This document shows positions 49,670-57,621 of a stretch of DNA of 64,000 nucleotides, one piece after another. Numbering within the stretch: the stretch's first letter is position 1; the number at the start of each line of letters is the position of its first letter. The position numbers were made by a program, and so were the translations under genes. Under the pieces are notes generated by a model. It worked only from the letters and a program-made list of their open reading frames with translations, was not told where the DNA came from and ran no database searches. This stretch comes from an uncultured Armatimonadota bacterium (GTDB taxonomy: Bacteria; Armatimonadota; Fimbriimonadia; Fimbriimonadales; Fimbriimonadaceae), in the NCBI GenBank assembly GCA_903927025.1, contig CAIYLG010000007.1:52632-116631 (forward strand). The letters are read 5' to 3'.

Positions 49670-51085
49670 TCAGGGCTTCTCGGAGAATCGCCAGTTCCCG
49701 TCGGATGATGCCCCGGAGACCTTTACCAACTTTGTAGTTAAGTTGTTGACGTCGTCAGCGAGGAAGGCGGGGCGGTAGTCGGGGGCGTCTAGGGTGGCGG
49801 TGAAGTTGCGGATTTGAATGCCTTTGACGTGACGCAGATAGAGTGCCCAGGCGGGAACTTCGCCGAACATGGTGAAGTCTGGGTAGTCCTTCGGACGCTC
49901 GGGAACCTGCTGAGGCGTGCGGTAGGCGACGGACTTGTCGCCGGCACCGCAGAAGCGTATGTGGATATTTTCAAGCCGGATGCCGGTAATAGGCGAATCT
50001 CGATGCCCGACGATCATGGCTGGGCAGGTGTTGTGGGGCTCTAGAAACGGCGGGCCGGGGAAAGCATAGCCTTTGTCGGGTTGACCCAGCGGCACCTGGA
50101 CATCAAAGCCTTTTAGGACGACGTTTTGGACCTTGCCAGGATTAGCATTGAGGTATCGATGTCCGAGACGGATGAAGAAGGCATTGCCGGTGTTGATCGC
50201 CTTGATATTCTCGACGGAGACATCGGACAGAGTGCCGCCATCCACCGATTCAAGGGCGACGGCTGATCGGTAGGTGTCGCGGATCGAAATATCTCTTACT
50301 CGGATGTGACGAAATCCGCCGTAGGATGCGGTGCCGAACTTCACTGCGCTCGCGCTGCTGCGGATTCGGCATCGCTCGACGACGATGTCGCTGCAGTCTG
50401 ATTTTGGATCTTCCGACTTCAGGCAAATTCCGTCATCTGCGGCGTCCACGTCGCAGTCTGAGACCACTACGTGTTGGCAGTCCACAAGATCGATGCCATC
50501 GTTGTTCCAGTATGTCTTGCTGTCAACCTTCATCCTCTGAATCGCCAAGTGGTCGCACTTACGATAGGTTTGAACCCAGCAGCAGGAGTGAGAGACGGTG
50601 ACTCCCTCGATCCTCACGTTCGCGCAGTTCTGGATCTCAAGGATTTGGGGACGATCCAACTCAGACGGACGCCAGCCTTTATTTGGAATTTTGACCTCGC
50701 CGGTATCCACCATCCGAAGAACATCCTGGGAAAGGAGGTGGCCATTGCCATCGATGGTGCCTGTGCCCGTAATGGCAATGTTGTGAAGGCCATTGGCAAG
50801 GATGAGCGAGAACCAGTTCCCGCGCTGATAGTCGCTTCGATGAGAGCTGCCAAGAAGGGTTGCGCCTTGGTCGAGGTGGAGTTCTACACCGGATCGAAGG
50901 CGGATAGAACCAGTGAGGAAGGTCCCGGAAGGGACGTTCACGGTTCCGCCACCATGGCTCGCCGCCTTATCCAGCGCTGCTTGTATCGCGACTGTATTCA
51001 GGGTTCTGGCGTCGGGTTTCGCACCGAAGTCTCGGATATCGAGGGTGGCTCGGTTAGCCAGTGCTAGGAAGAGGAGGGAGGTCAT
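49670..51085 (-). CDS. Glycoside hydrolase family 28 (polygalacturonase-like)
   Basis: 471 residues with a short signal (MTSLLFLALA). Right-handed parallel beta-helix starting DIRDFGAKPDARTLNTVAIQAALD, the Pectate_lyase_3/GH28 beginning. Active-site motifs: NNDGIDL (canonical N-T-D), DADDGICLKS (D-D), and SSASAVKFGTAS in the G-H-G position, where the His seems to be absent. It would hydrolyse galacturonic-acid-containing glycans outside the cell. Loss of the canonical G-H-G may indicate altered substrate. It is upstream of a region with decayed elements and has no sugar transporter nearby. Confidence 0.88.
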   Translation of the reverse strand: MTSLLFLALANRATLDIRDFGAKPDARTLNTVAIQAALDKAASHGGGTVNVPSGTFLTGSIRLRSGVELHLDQGATLLGSSHRSDYQRGNWFSLILANGLHNIAITGTGTIDGNGHLLSQDVLRMVDTGEVKIPNKGWRPSELDRPQILEIQNCANVRIEGVTVSHSCCWVQTYRKCDHLAIQRMKVDSKTYWNNDGIDLVDCQHVVVSDCDVDAADDGICLKSEDPKSDCSDIVVERCRIRSSASAVKFGTASYGGFRHIRVRDISIRDTYRSAVALESVDGGTLSDVSVENIKAINTGNAFFIRLGHRYLNANPGKVQNVVLKGFDVQVPLGQPDKGYAFPGPPFLEPHNTCPAMIVGHRDSPITGIRLENIHIRFCGAGDKSVAYRTPQQVPERPKDYPDFTMFGEVPAWALYLRHVKGIQIRNFTATLDAPDYRPAFLADDVNNLTTKLVKVSGASSDGNWRFSEKP

Positions 51086-51145
51086 TGGAGTGGAATTTCG
51101 AGGATTGTGCTTTAGGCGGTGCGTAATTGAGAACCTAAACCTGCG

Positions 51146-51475
51146 TTAGTCACGAATGAACTGGTTGAAAATTTCAAATACCTTTGCTCCACCCTCTGAG
51201 ATACACCATTTCTGAATTGCTTCAAGATCGACCTTCTGAACCTTATCGATTTCAGCGGCCTGCCGCCCCGCATTTAGGTCTCGGAAGTGAATTGCCTGTG
51301 CAAGTCGGTCTTTGACGCAATCGGTCGATGGGTTGAGATGAAGGGCCAGATCGTTTTGATTGAGTGTGCTGTAAGTGGTAACCGTTTCATCTCCGATCCC
51401 AAGCGGTCCACGCAGAAACTCAAGCGTGTAGGGGATATCCGGGTGTTCTTAAGTCCCGCTAAGTTCTTCAAAGCG
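51146..51475 (-). pseudogene. Remnant of a nucleotidyltransferase-family gene following the winged-helix regulator
   Basis: In the minus strand a frame reads ...VRRFEELSGT, then a TAA at 51451-51449, then EHPDIPYTLEFLRGPLGIGDETV, LNPSTDCVKDRLAQAIHF and VDLEAIQKWCISEGG to a TAA at 51148-51146. The P-x-D-C-V-K-D-R-L-A and V-D-L-E-x-I-x-x-W blocks are the C-terminal half of small nucleotidyltransferases that follow such regulators in other genomes. The N-terminal catalytic half (G-S and D-x-D) is missing and a stop interrupts the fragment, so it cannot be functional. Confidence 0.55.
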
Positions 51476-51803
51476 CCTGACCGGATCGCCGTGGACGCCG
51501 CCGCAGGTCTGCGATCCTCTCCAAGAGAGGGATATCTCCAATCGCTAGTTGATCAAGAAGGGCTTTGAGTTGGTCATACGCGCGAAACCTGGTGTTGAGA
51601 CGAACTCGTCTCGTATTCCCTTCTAAGGTTCCGACGACCATTCCTGACTGCTCCAGAGTGTCCAATGCGTTTCGAACCGTAGTCGTACCAACTCCAAGGA
51701 GCCGAGCCAGTTCGGGCGCGTGAGTCTCCTCGAGTACCGAGATCGCCACCAGGGTCTTGGTGCGGATGCCGGTTCCGAATACATCGAATCCACTCGTCGT
51801 CAT
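51468..51803 (-). CDS. Winged-helix transcriptional regulator (ArsR/MarR-like)
   Basis: 111 residues. A winged helix is evident: VLEETHAPELARLLGVGTTTVRNALDTLEQSGMVVG with a recognition helix TTTVRNALDTL and a wing (TLEGNTRRVRLN). The tail ADLRRRPRRSGQAL is basic. This size and layout match regulators that precede a nucleotidyltransferase gene, a type IV toxin-antitoxin-like arrangement; here that partner is decayed downstream. The gene itself appears intact. Confidence 0.8.
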   Translation of the reverse strand: MTTSGFDVFGTGIRTKTLVAISVLEETHAPELARLLGVGTTTVRNALDTLEQSGMVVGTLEGNTRRVRLNTRFRAYDQLKALLDQLAIGDIPLLERIADLRRRPRRSGQAL

Positions 51804-51817
51804 ATCAGATTTATGAA

Positions 51818-51839
51818 CTAATAATTAGAGTGATACTCT
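51818..51839. promoter_or_regulatory. Inverted repeats upstream of the winged-helix regulator
   Basis: CTAAT-A-ATTAG (51818-51828) and AGAGT-GAT-ACTCT (51827-51839) are two overlapping inverted repeats about 20-35 bases before the regulator start, in an AT-rich region. They are good candidates for an autoregulatory operator; no factor can be named. Confidence 0.35.
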
Positions 51840-51883
51840 TAGCGCAATTTATAAATTTGAGGTGAATTGGTTTGTCGATCCTC

Positions 51884-52579
51884 TCAAATGTCCCCATACG
51901 CGTGAACGTGGTCACAGATCATTCTTAGCTTGCTCTCAATATCCCCACCGGCCGCTTTCAAGGAGTCCGCGTCGATGGTGAGTGGGGCGCCGAGGACGAC
52001 GAGGGGAGCGCCGTATTCTGGGCACTTCATCGCCTGCTCGATGGAGAGCCCGCCGACGGCCTGAACCGGTACGTTGACGGCGGCGACAACTTCGCGAAGC
52101 TGGTCGAGTGGGCTGGGCCAGCGGCCCCCGGCGGCGCCGATCCCTCTTCGCTCATCGTAGCCAACGTGGTGGATAACGTAGTCGCAGCCATGGTCGGCAA
52201 GCATCTTCGCGGCGGCCACCATGTCTGGACAGCCGAGGTTGTCTCCCATGACCTTGACGCCGAAGTCGCGCCCTCCCTTTACCATGATCTTGATCGTTTC
52301 CTCATGAGCCCGGGCCATCACCACAACATGGGTGGCTCCCGCTTTCGCCATGATTTCAGCTTCTAGCCAGCCGCCGTCCATCGTTTTGAGATCGGCAACG
52401 ATGGGGACGTCTGGACCGAATTCCTGCCGAAGCGCACGCACACCGTGCATCCCTTCCGCGATGATGAGGGGAGTGCCGGCCTCAAGCCAGTCGACACCGG
52501 CGCGAAGCGCCATTCTGGCGGTCTCGATGGCTTCTGGAATGCTGGTGAGATCCAGTGAAATCTGTACGATTGTCTTCAT
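51884..52579 (-). CDS. 3-hexulose-6-phosphate synthase / 3-keto-L-gulonate-6-phosphate decarboxylase family
   Basis: 231 residues. OMP decarboxylase-suprafamily TIM barrel: SLDLTSIPEAIE, VADLKTMDGG (D-x-K-x-x-D metal and catalytic motif), VVVMARAHEETI, GGLSIEQA. The K-T-M-D-G form is closer to HPS than to UlaD, but either formaldehyde fixation or decarboxylation in ascorbate/gulonate use is possible. It is 3 bases downstream of an isomerase/epimerase gene, a pairing also seen in UlaD-UlaE-type pathways. Confidence 0.85.
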   Translation of the reverse strand: MKTIVQISLDLTSIPEAIETARMALRAGVDWLEAGTPLIIAEGMHGVRALRQEFGPDVPIVADLKTMDGGWLEAEIMAKAGATHVVVMARAHEETIKIMVKGGRDFGVKVMGDNLGCPDMVAAAKMLADHGCDYVIHHVGYDERRGIGAAGGRWPSPLDQLREVVAAVNVPVQAVGGLSIEQAMKCPEYGAPLVVLGAPLTIDADSLKAAGGDIESKLRMICDHVHAYGDI

Positions 52580-52582
52580 TGA

Positions 52583-53488
52583 CTACCTCAATCCGTGCTG
52601 CTTCATCTTGGCCCTGAGGAAGTCGGCAGAAAGCCTCAGGTGCTCCATTCCCACTTCGGGGTCTTGTCCGTCCTCGATGCTGATCCAGCCGGTAAAGCCG
52701 ACTGCTGCCAGGATCGAGAAGATCTTGTCGTAATCGTTCATCCCCTGTCCGATAATCCCGTGCTTAAGGATGGTGGCGTACCCGGACGTGGGGTGAGCAT
52801 CGAGTTTCACGAGGTCTTCAAAGGTGGCACCACCCTCGAAATAGCGGTCACTGGCGTGCATGGTGACGACGCGGCTCTTGATCAGTTCCAGCAGTTCGAT
52901 TGGGTCATCACCGGCCACTACCGCATTCGATGGGTCGTAGTTCACACCGAAATTTGGGGATTCTCCCACGGCTTCCAGCAGAGCGAGGAAGGCATCTCTC
53001 TTCTGCGCCATCTCTGGGTAGCTCCACCAGGAGTCCTTGTAGTGGTTCTCGAGGATCAGGACGACGCCGTGCTCAGCCGCATAGGGGAGGCAGGCTCGGA
53101 TACACTCGGCGGCGTATTGGATGCCGTCTTGCAGGGAAACTTCCGGGCGACGCTGTCCGGACAGCACGCGGCAGAATTTGGCCCCCAGGACCGAGGCGGC
53201 GTGGATCGCCAGCTTCTGTCTACGGACCTCGTCGGCTCGATCCGCAGGGTCCGGCTTCGTGAAGTCGGGAGAGTAGCAGAGCATGGGGATGGTGAGGCCA
53301 CGATCGGCGACCCGCTGTTTGAGGGCGATCATGGATTCGGGGCTGTCGAGGTCAAGGAACTCGGTGAAGAACTCGAGGCCATCGATATCCAGTTGGTCGG
53401 CAGCCATGTCGATCCACTGCTCGGGAGTCATGGTGTGCTCCTTGCAGAGCATGTCGAGAAAGCACTTGGGAAACGCGGCGAGAGGCAT
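52583..53488 (-). CDS. Sugar-phosphate isomerase/epimerase (TIM barrel)
   Basis: 301 residues of the xylose-isomerase-like/AP endonuclease 2 fold: MAADQLDIDGLEFFTEFLDL, ILENHYKDSWW (glutamate metal ligand), FGVNYDPSNAV, VVTMHASDRYF (H metal ligand) and GWISIEDGQDPEVG. Relatives epimerise or isomerise ketose phosphates (for example UlaE). It overlaps nothing but is 3 bases before the HPS-family gene, so the two form an operon for sugar or sugar-acid catabolism. Confidence 0.87.
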   Translation of the reverse strand: MPLAAFPKCFLDMLCKEHTMTPEQWIDMAADQLDIDGLEFFTEFLDLDSPESMIALKQRVADRGLTIPMLCYSPDFTKPDPADRADEVRRQKLAIHAASVLGAKFCRVLSGQRRPEVSLQDGIQYAAECIRACLPYAAEHGVVLILENHYKDSWWSYPEMAQKRDAFLALLEAVGESPNFGVNYDPSNAVVAGDDPIELLELIKSRVVTMHASDRYFEGGATFEDLVKLDAHPTSGYATILKHGIIGQGMNDYDKIFSILAAVGFTGWISIEDGQDPEVGMEHLRLSADFLRAKMKQHGLR

Positions 53489-53671
53489 CGTTGGACTCTC
53501 GCCTATTCTAACCGGAATGGCTCCGCCACCAAGTGGGCGAGGAACGTCGATTCATGGGGACAACCGGCGCAGGACTTCCAGTCCAGTGCAAATTTTCCCT
53601 ATTTGTAACGCTTGCAACCACCCCCGACCTACCTTCGGCAATGGGGTTAAAACCCCTTTTTTGGATCCGGA
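53489..53671. other. Intergenic gap upstream of the isomerase operon
   Basis: 183 bases between glgB and the isomerase. Part of it is occupied by the mini-hairpin element at 53643-53699. The remaining sequence shows no gene. Confidence 0.4.
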
Positions 53672-53699
53672 CTAAATGTCCGCGCGCCCATCAAATGGG
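53643..53699. repeat. Cluster of three short hairpins (GGGGTTAAAACCCC type)
   Basis: GGGG-TTAAAA-CCCC (53643-53656) followed by six T residues, GGAC-TAAAT-GTCC (53669-53681) and CCCAT-CAA-ATGGG (53687-53699) are adjacent short inverted repeats with A-rich loops. The element extends into the end of glgB, whose TAG stop is at 53672-53674. It resembles short palindromic elements found between genes in Acidobacteria and related phyla; it may be a bidirectional terminator or a mobile mini-element. Confidence 0.5.
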
Positions 53700-55732
53700 G
53701 CTAAAACTTGGGCGCTTCGGGCGGGGAGGTAGATCTGGATGGACTGGTCTCGGCTGTACATTGGAACCTGCTGCCATGGGTATTGGGTGGGCACAGCGAG
53801 GAGTCCTGCACCTCCGAATTCGGCGGCATCAGTGTCCAGAATCACCCGATAGTCGCTAGGCTCTGGCACTGGGACGCGGAGGCTGACGAAGGACTCGGTG
53901 GGGTGGAAGTTGAAAAGGAACACCAGTGGGCCTCGGCGAAAGGCGAGTTGGCGAGTGTCCTCGTGGAGCATCAGCTGCTCGATGAGCGGGTCTTTGAGCA
54001 GGTGGTGATGGATGTCCAACGATTGCATTGCGCGGTCAAAGTCGCGCAGCTCGTGGTATCGCAGGTGGGGCTGATCTACCAAAGACCACTGTCTCCGGGC
54101 GTAGTGGTGAGAGTAGCCGTTGTCAGCCCGCGGGAAGTCGATCCACTCGGGGTGACCAAACTCGTTCCCCATGAAATTCAGGTAAGCCTCGCCGGCGAGC
54201 GCAAAAGTGAGGAGTCGGATCATTTTGTGGAGTGCGATTCCACGGTCGATGACGATGTCATGGGCGAATTTGCTCATGCTGTCGTACATATGCCGATCCA
54301 TCAGCCAAAACGCGATGGTTTTATCTCCAACCATGGCTTGGTCATGAGATTCCGCGTATCCGACGTGCTTCTCGCTGGCTCGGCGATTGAGGAGCGCGCT
54401 GTAAAGGTCGGCGAGTGGCCACTCCTCGTCTTTGCGCTCTTTGAGAATCTTGATCCATAGGTCGGGCACGCCCATCGCGAGTCGGTAGTCGAAGCCAAGT
54501 CCGCCTTCCCACACGGGCCGAGCGGTGCCGACCATACCGCTGACGTCCTCCGCGATGGTGATGGCGGCTGGTTTGACGGCGTGAGCAAGTTCGTTGGCTA
54601 ATTGAAGGTACGCAAACGCGTCGCCATCAACGTTGTCTCCAAAGTAGTCATCGTAGCTGGAGAAGGATTTGCCGATACCGTGGTCCAAATAGAGCATCGA
54701 GGTGACACCATCGAACCGGAATCCATCGAACCGGAATTCCTCTAGCCAATATCGGACGTTTGAAAGCAGGAACCGGAGGACTTCGGGCTTACCGTAGTCA
54801 AACAGCATTGAGTCCCAAGCTGGATGTTGCCCTTTTCCGCCAGTGTGGAAGTACTGGTGGTCGGTTCCATCGAACTGGTTAAGGCCCTCAGCGGTGTTCT
54901 TCACAGCATGGGAGTGAACGATGTCCATGATGACGACGAGGCCCAAACGATGGGCGGTGTCGACGAGGGTCTTGAGTTCTTCTGGGGTTCCGAATCGAGA
55001 GCTTGGAGCAAAGAAGTTGGAGACTAAGTAGCCGAATGAGCCGTAATACGGGTGCTCCATCACCGCCATCAATTGGATGGCGTTATAGCCAAGATCCACG
55101 ATGCGGGGGAGGGTCCATCGGGTGAACTCCTCATACGTTCCGACTCGACCTTCCTCCTGAGCCATGCCGACATGGGACTCGTAGATTCGGAGGCTGGCGC
55201 TGGCTTGTGGAGGCTCCGCAGTCCAGGCGAATGGTGCCGAAGGGCACCAATACTGACCACTGTATGCGTGGCTGTTTGGATCTTGAACGGCGCGACGGAT
55301 ATAGGCGGGGATGCGATCCGCGCCGTGGCCACGGGAGGTGACGTGAACTTTAACGAGACTTTCGTGAGTCAGGCGGTTGGCATAGTCACTGTCAGCGAGG
55401 AAGATGGACCATGTGCCCCATTCGTCGCGACTCATTGGGTGACTGCCGCGATCCCATTGGTTGAAGTCCCCAATGAGGTTAAGGGCGTCCGCACCGGGTG
55501 CCCATTCGCGGTACCAGACTCCTGGCTGACCTTCATGAGTTCCTCGGTTGAATCCGAACCACTCGTGGCCCTGGCTGGAAGCTCCAAGCAAATCCTGTCC
55601 TGGCAGTCGAGAGCGAATCTCGCCTAGGTGGGCATATCGCTGCCGCAGATTCTCGCGGTATGGCTCAAGCCAAGGGTCGTGGGCGATCAGCCCCGTCCCG
55701 TCTCCCTCAGATGCTCCCTGCGGATTCAACAT
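53672..55732 (-). CDS. glgB: 1,4-alpha-glucan branching enzyme, eukaryote-type
   Basis: 686 residues. N-terminal CBM48 region (YREWAPGADALNLIGDFNQWDR), then GH13 TIM barrel motifs: VIMDIVHSHAVKN (region I), FDGFRFDGVTSMLY (region II with the catalytic Asp), ITIAEDVSGM (Glu), and VGYAESHDQAMVGDKTIAFWLMD (transition-state Asp). The order HDPWLEPYRENLRQRY at the start and the DHGIGKSFSSYDDYFGD loop match eukaryotic GBE1 and related bacterial GH13_8 enzymes more than the GH13_9 enzymes of proteobacteria. It introduces alpha-1,6 branches in glycogen. No glgA or glgC lies nearby. The final residues are encoded within the mini-hairpin element. Confidence 0.95.
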   Translation of the reverse strand: MLNPQGASEGDGTGLIAHDPWLEPYRENLRQRYAHLGEIRSRLPGQDLLGASSQGHEWFGFNRGTHEGQPGVWYREWAPGADALNLIGDFNQWDRGSHPMSRDEWGTWSIFLADSDYANRLTHESLVKVHVTSRGHGADRIPAYIRRAVQDPNSHAYSGQYWCPSAPFAWTAEPPQASASLRIYESHVGMAQEEGRVGTYEEFTRWTLPRIVDLGYNAIQLMAVMEHPYYGSFGYLVSNFFAPSSRFGTPEELKTLVDTAHRLGLVVIMDIVHSHAVKNTAEGLNQFDGTDHQYFHTGGKGQHPAWDSMLFDYGKPEVLRFLLSNVRYWLEEFRFDGFRFDGVTSMLYLDHGIGKSFSSYDDYFGDNVDGDAFAYLQLANELAHAVKPAAITIAEDVSGMVGTARPVWEGGLGFDYRLAMGVPDLWIKILKERKDEEWPLADLYSALLNRRASEKHVGYAESHDQAMVGDKTIAFWLMDRHMYDSMSKFAHDIVIDRGIALHKMIRLLTFALAGEAYLNFMGNEFGHPEWIDFPRADNGYSHHYARRQWSLVDQPHLRYHELRDFDRAMQSLDIHHHLLKDPLIEQLMLHEDTRQLAFRRGPLVFLFNFHPTESFVSLRVPVPEPSDYRVILDTDAAEFGGAGLLAVPTQYPWQQVPMYSRDQSIQIYLPARSAQVLAPFDGRADI

Positions 55733-55857
55733 GCAATTGAGATCAGTATAGGCTTAGAGATCGGGGTCGGAAGAGAAGCTTTCTGCACCTGCAAGCGGCT
55801 TAACTGCTCGAAATCCTCAAAGATTTAGGGTCCCGGGCTACTATCAGAATCCATTGG

Positions 55858-56619
55858 CTATCGGCTCAGCCCAAAGAACCGCTCGGCATTTCGAGTGGTT
55901 TGGGCAGCGCATTCGGCTTCGCTCAGACCCAGGACTTGAGCGAGTGCGGCGTTGACGTGCACCACGTAGGCGGGGGTGTTTGGTTTGCCACGGTGGGGCA
56001 TGGGAGATAGGTAGGGACTGTCCGTTTCAAGGACGAGTCTGTCGGCTGGGATTGTGGCGAGAGTCTGTCGAAGGTCGCCTGCATTCTTGTACGTCACGGG
56101 GCCATCTACCCCGAACATGGCGTCCAGCTTCATGGCGCGCACGGCATCTTCGGTGGTGCCGCCGAAGCAGTGGAATAGGTAGGGGAGCCGTTCACGCGAT
56201 TCGAGAATGTCGATGAGTTGGGGGTAGGCGTCCCGGGCGTGAAAGACGACAGGCTTGCCGAGGCGCTTCGCCAGCTCAAGCTGGTCTAGAAGGGCGACCT
56301 TCTGCTGTTCGGGGGTGGAGTAGTCCCAATGATAGTCCAGGCCAATCTCACCTATCGCCACTGTCTTGGGGTGGCTGAGCATCTCCTCAATCTCATCCAG
56401 GCTTTCTCGGGTGTAGTTGCTCGTGTAAGTCGGGTGCCAACCTACCGCGCAGTAGACACCGTCGAACTGCTTGGCTAGCTCAAGGGCGGCCCGGCTTGAT
56501 TCGGGGTCGCAGCCAATGACGATGAGGCGATCGACGCCGGCCTCGGTGGCTTCCTGGATCGTGGCCGCCGGGTTGGGGAACTTATCTGGGAAGTTGAGGT
56601 GACAGTGGGTGTCGATCAT
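55858..56619 (-). CDS. tatD: TatD family metal-dependent deoxyribonuclease
   Basis: 253 residues. MIDTHCHLNFPDKF carries the HxH pair, AVGWHPTYT, IGEIGLDYHWD (Glu and His), VFHARDAY, FHCFGGT and ETDSPYLSPMPHRGKPN (Asp) complete the TatD signature. It is a cytoplasmic 3'-5' DNase and may act in DNA repair or protein-aggregate turnover. Its ATG overlaps the mog stop by 4 bases. Confidence 0.95.
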   Translation of the reverse strand: MIDTHCHLNFPDKFPNPAATIQEATEAGVDRLIVIGCDPESSRAALELAKQFDGVYCAVGWHPTYTSNYTRESLDEIEEMLSHPKTVAIGEIGLDYHWDYSTPEQQKVALLDQLELAKRLGKPVVFHARDAYPQLIDILESRERLPYLFHCFGGTTEDAVRAMKLDAMFGVDGPVTYKNAGDLRQTLATIPADRLVLETDSPYLSPMPHRGKPNTPAYVVHVNAALAQVLGLSEAECAAQTTRNAERFFGLSR

Positions 56620-57095
56620 TCGTGGGCGGAACAGCCTTCTCCGTGCAGGTTCTGTAGGATCGGCTTGAGGAGCATGGCGATGGCCCGCACTCCCTGAAAG
56701 ACTGCTTTAGGGGAGCCGGGCAGGTTGACCACCAGCGCACCCTGACAGACGCCGGCGATCCCTCGGGACAAGTGGGCGAAATCGGTTGAGCCCAAGCCGC
56801 GCAGTCTCATCAGTTCACATAGTGAATCGGCGCGCTTATCTAGCAGTGGCGCGGTGGCCTCAGGGGTGACATCACGAATAGCGAACCCCGTACCGCCCGT
56901 AGTGAAAACGGCATGGCATGACTTGGTTAGGTTCAAGATTGCTTCCTGAATCTTATCGATTTCATCGGGGACGATGCACGCTTGGAAGTCTCTATAACCT
57001 AACTCGAACAGAGCCTGTCGGACGGCGGGGCCGCTTTCGTCGGTTTTCTCGGTACGTGTATCGCTAACGGTGATGATGCCTATGAGCGCAGCCAA
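56616..57095 (-). CDS. mog: Molybdopterin adenylyltransferase family protein (MogA/MoaB)
   Basis: 159 residues. IGIITVSDTRTEKTDESGP at the N-terminus and FTTGGTGFAIRDVTPEAT (the G-G-T-G molybdopterin-binding loop) and LVVNLPGSPKAV (P-G-S-P) are diagnostic. It adenylates molybdopterin before metal insertion. MogA and MoaB cannot be told apart here. It overlaps moaC by 16 bases and tatD by 4. Confidence 0.93.
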   Translation of the reverse strand: MAALIGIITVSDTRTEKTDESGPAVRQALFELGYRDFQACIVPDEIDKIQEAILNLTKSCHAVFTTGGTGFAIRDVTPEATAPLLDKRADSLCELMRLRGLGSTDFAHLSRGIAGVCQGALVVNLPGSPKAVFQGVRAIAMLLKPILQNLHGEGCSAHE

Positions 57096-57541
57096 TCTGA
57101 CTTGCCTCCCGTTTTTTCAAGGAGCCTGACATCGGTGAGGATGAGGTCGGGGCTCACGCCCTTGAGCATGTCGATCAAGGTGATTCCCGCCACGACAACA
57201 GCGGTATAGGCTTCCATTTCTACTCCAGTGGTGGATTCAGTTTTCGCCGTTGCCACGATGATGATCCCCTGTTCGGTGAGCTGGATCGCAACATCGAGGT
57301 GGGAGAGCGGGACCTGGTGGCAGAGTGGGATCAGGTCTGAGCACTTTTTGCCTCCCTGAATTCCCGCGATCTGAGCGATGGTCAGCGCATCCCCCTTGGG
57401 AAGGGAATCAAGCGCCAGTCGGTGCTCCTCCGCGATGAGCAGGCAACCGGCAGCCTTCGCCACCCTCTGGCTGGCAGTCTTTCCGGAGATGTCGACCATT
57501 TGCACGCTTCCGTCGGCCGCGACGTGGCTTAGTTCACCCAT
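57080..57541 (-). CDS. moaC: Cyclic pyranopterin monophosphate synthase MoaC
   Basis: 153 residues. MVDISGKTASQRVAKAAGC-like start and GDALTIAQIAGIQGGKKCSDLIPLCHQVPL, TGVEMEAYTAVVVAGITLIDMLK carry the conserved K, D, H and E residues (Lys-Lys-C-S-D-L-I-P-L-C-H is the family marker). It converts the GTP-derived 3',8-cyclic intermediate made by MoaA to cPMP. It is the first gene of a moaC-mog-tatD operon; no moaA in view. Confidence 0.96.
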   Translation of the reverse strand: MGELSHVAADGSVQMVDISGKTASQRVAKAAGCLLIAEEHRLALDSLPKGDALTIAQIAGIQGGKKCSDLIPLCHQVPLSHLDVAIQLTEQGIIIVATAKTESTTGVEMEAYTAVVVAGITLIDMLKGVSPDLILTDVRLLEKTGGKSDWLRS

Positions 57542-57621
57542 GGATAGATTCTAGATGAAGTTGAGCCTGGATCGACTGATTCGTTAGATGCGCTTGGAGT
57601 GGATCGGGCTGAAGGCCGATT

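Noticed and set aside
52595..53608. A 337-codon open frame on the plus strand over the isomerase gene
   Set aside because: Antisense to a gene with clear motifs; no homology-like features.
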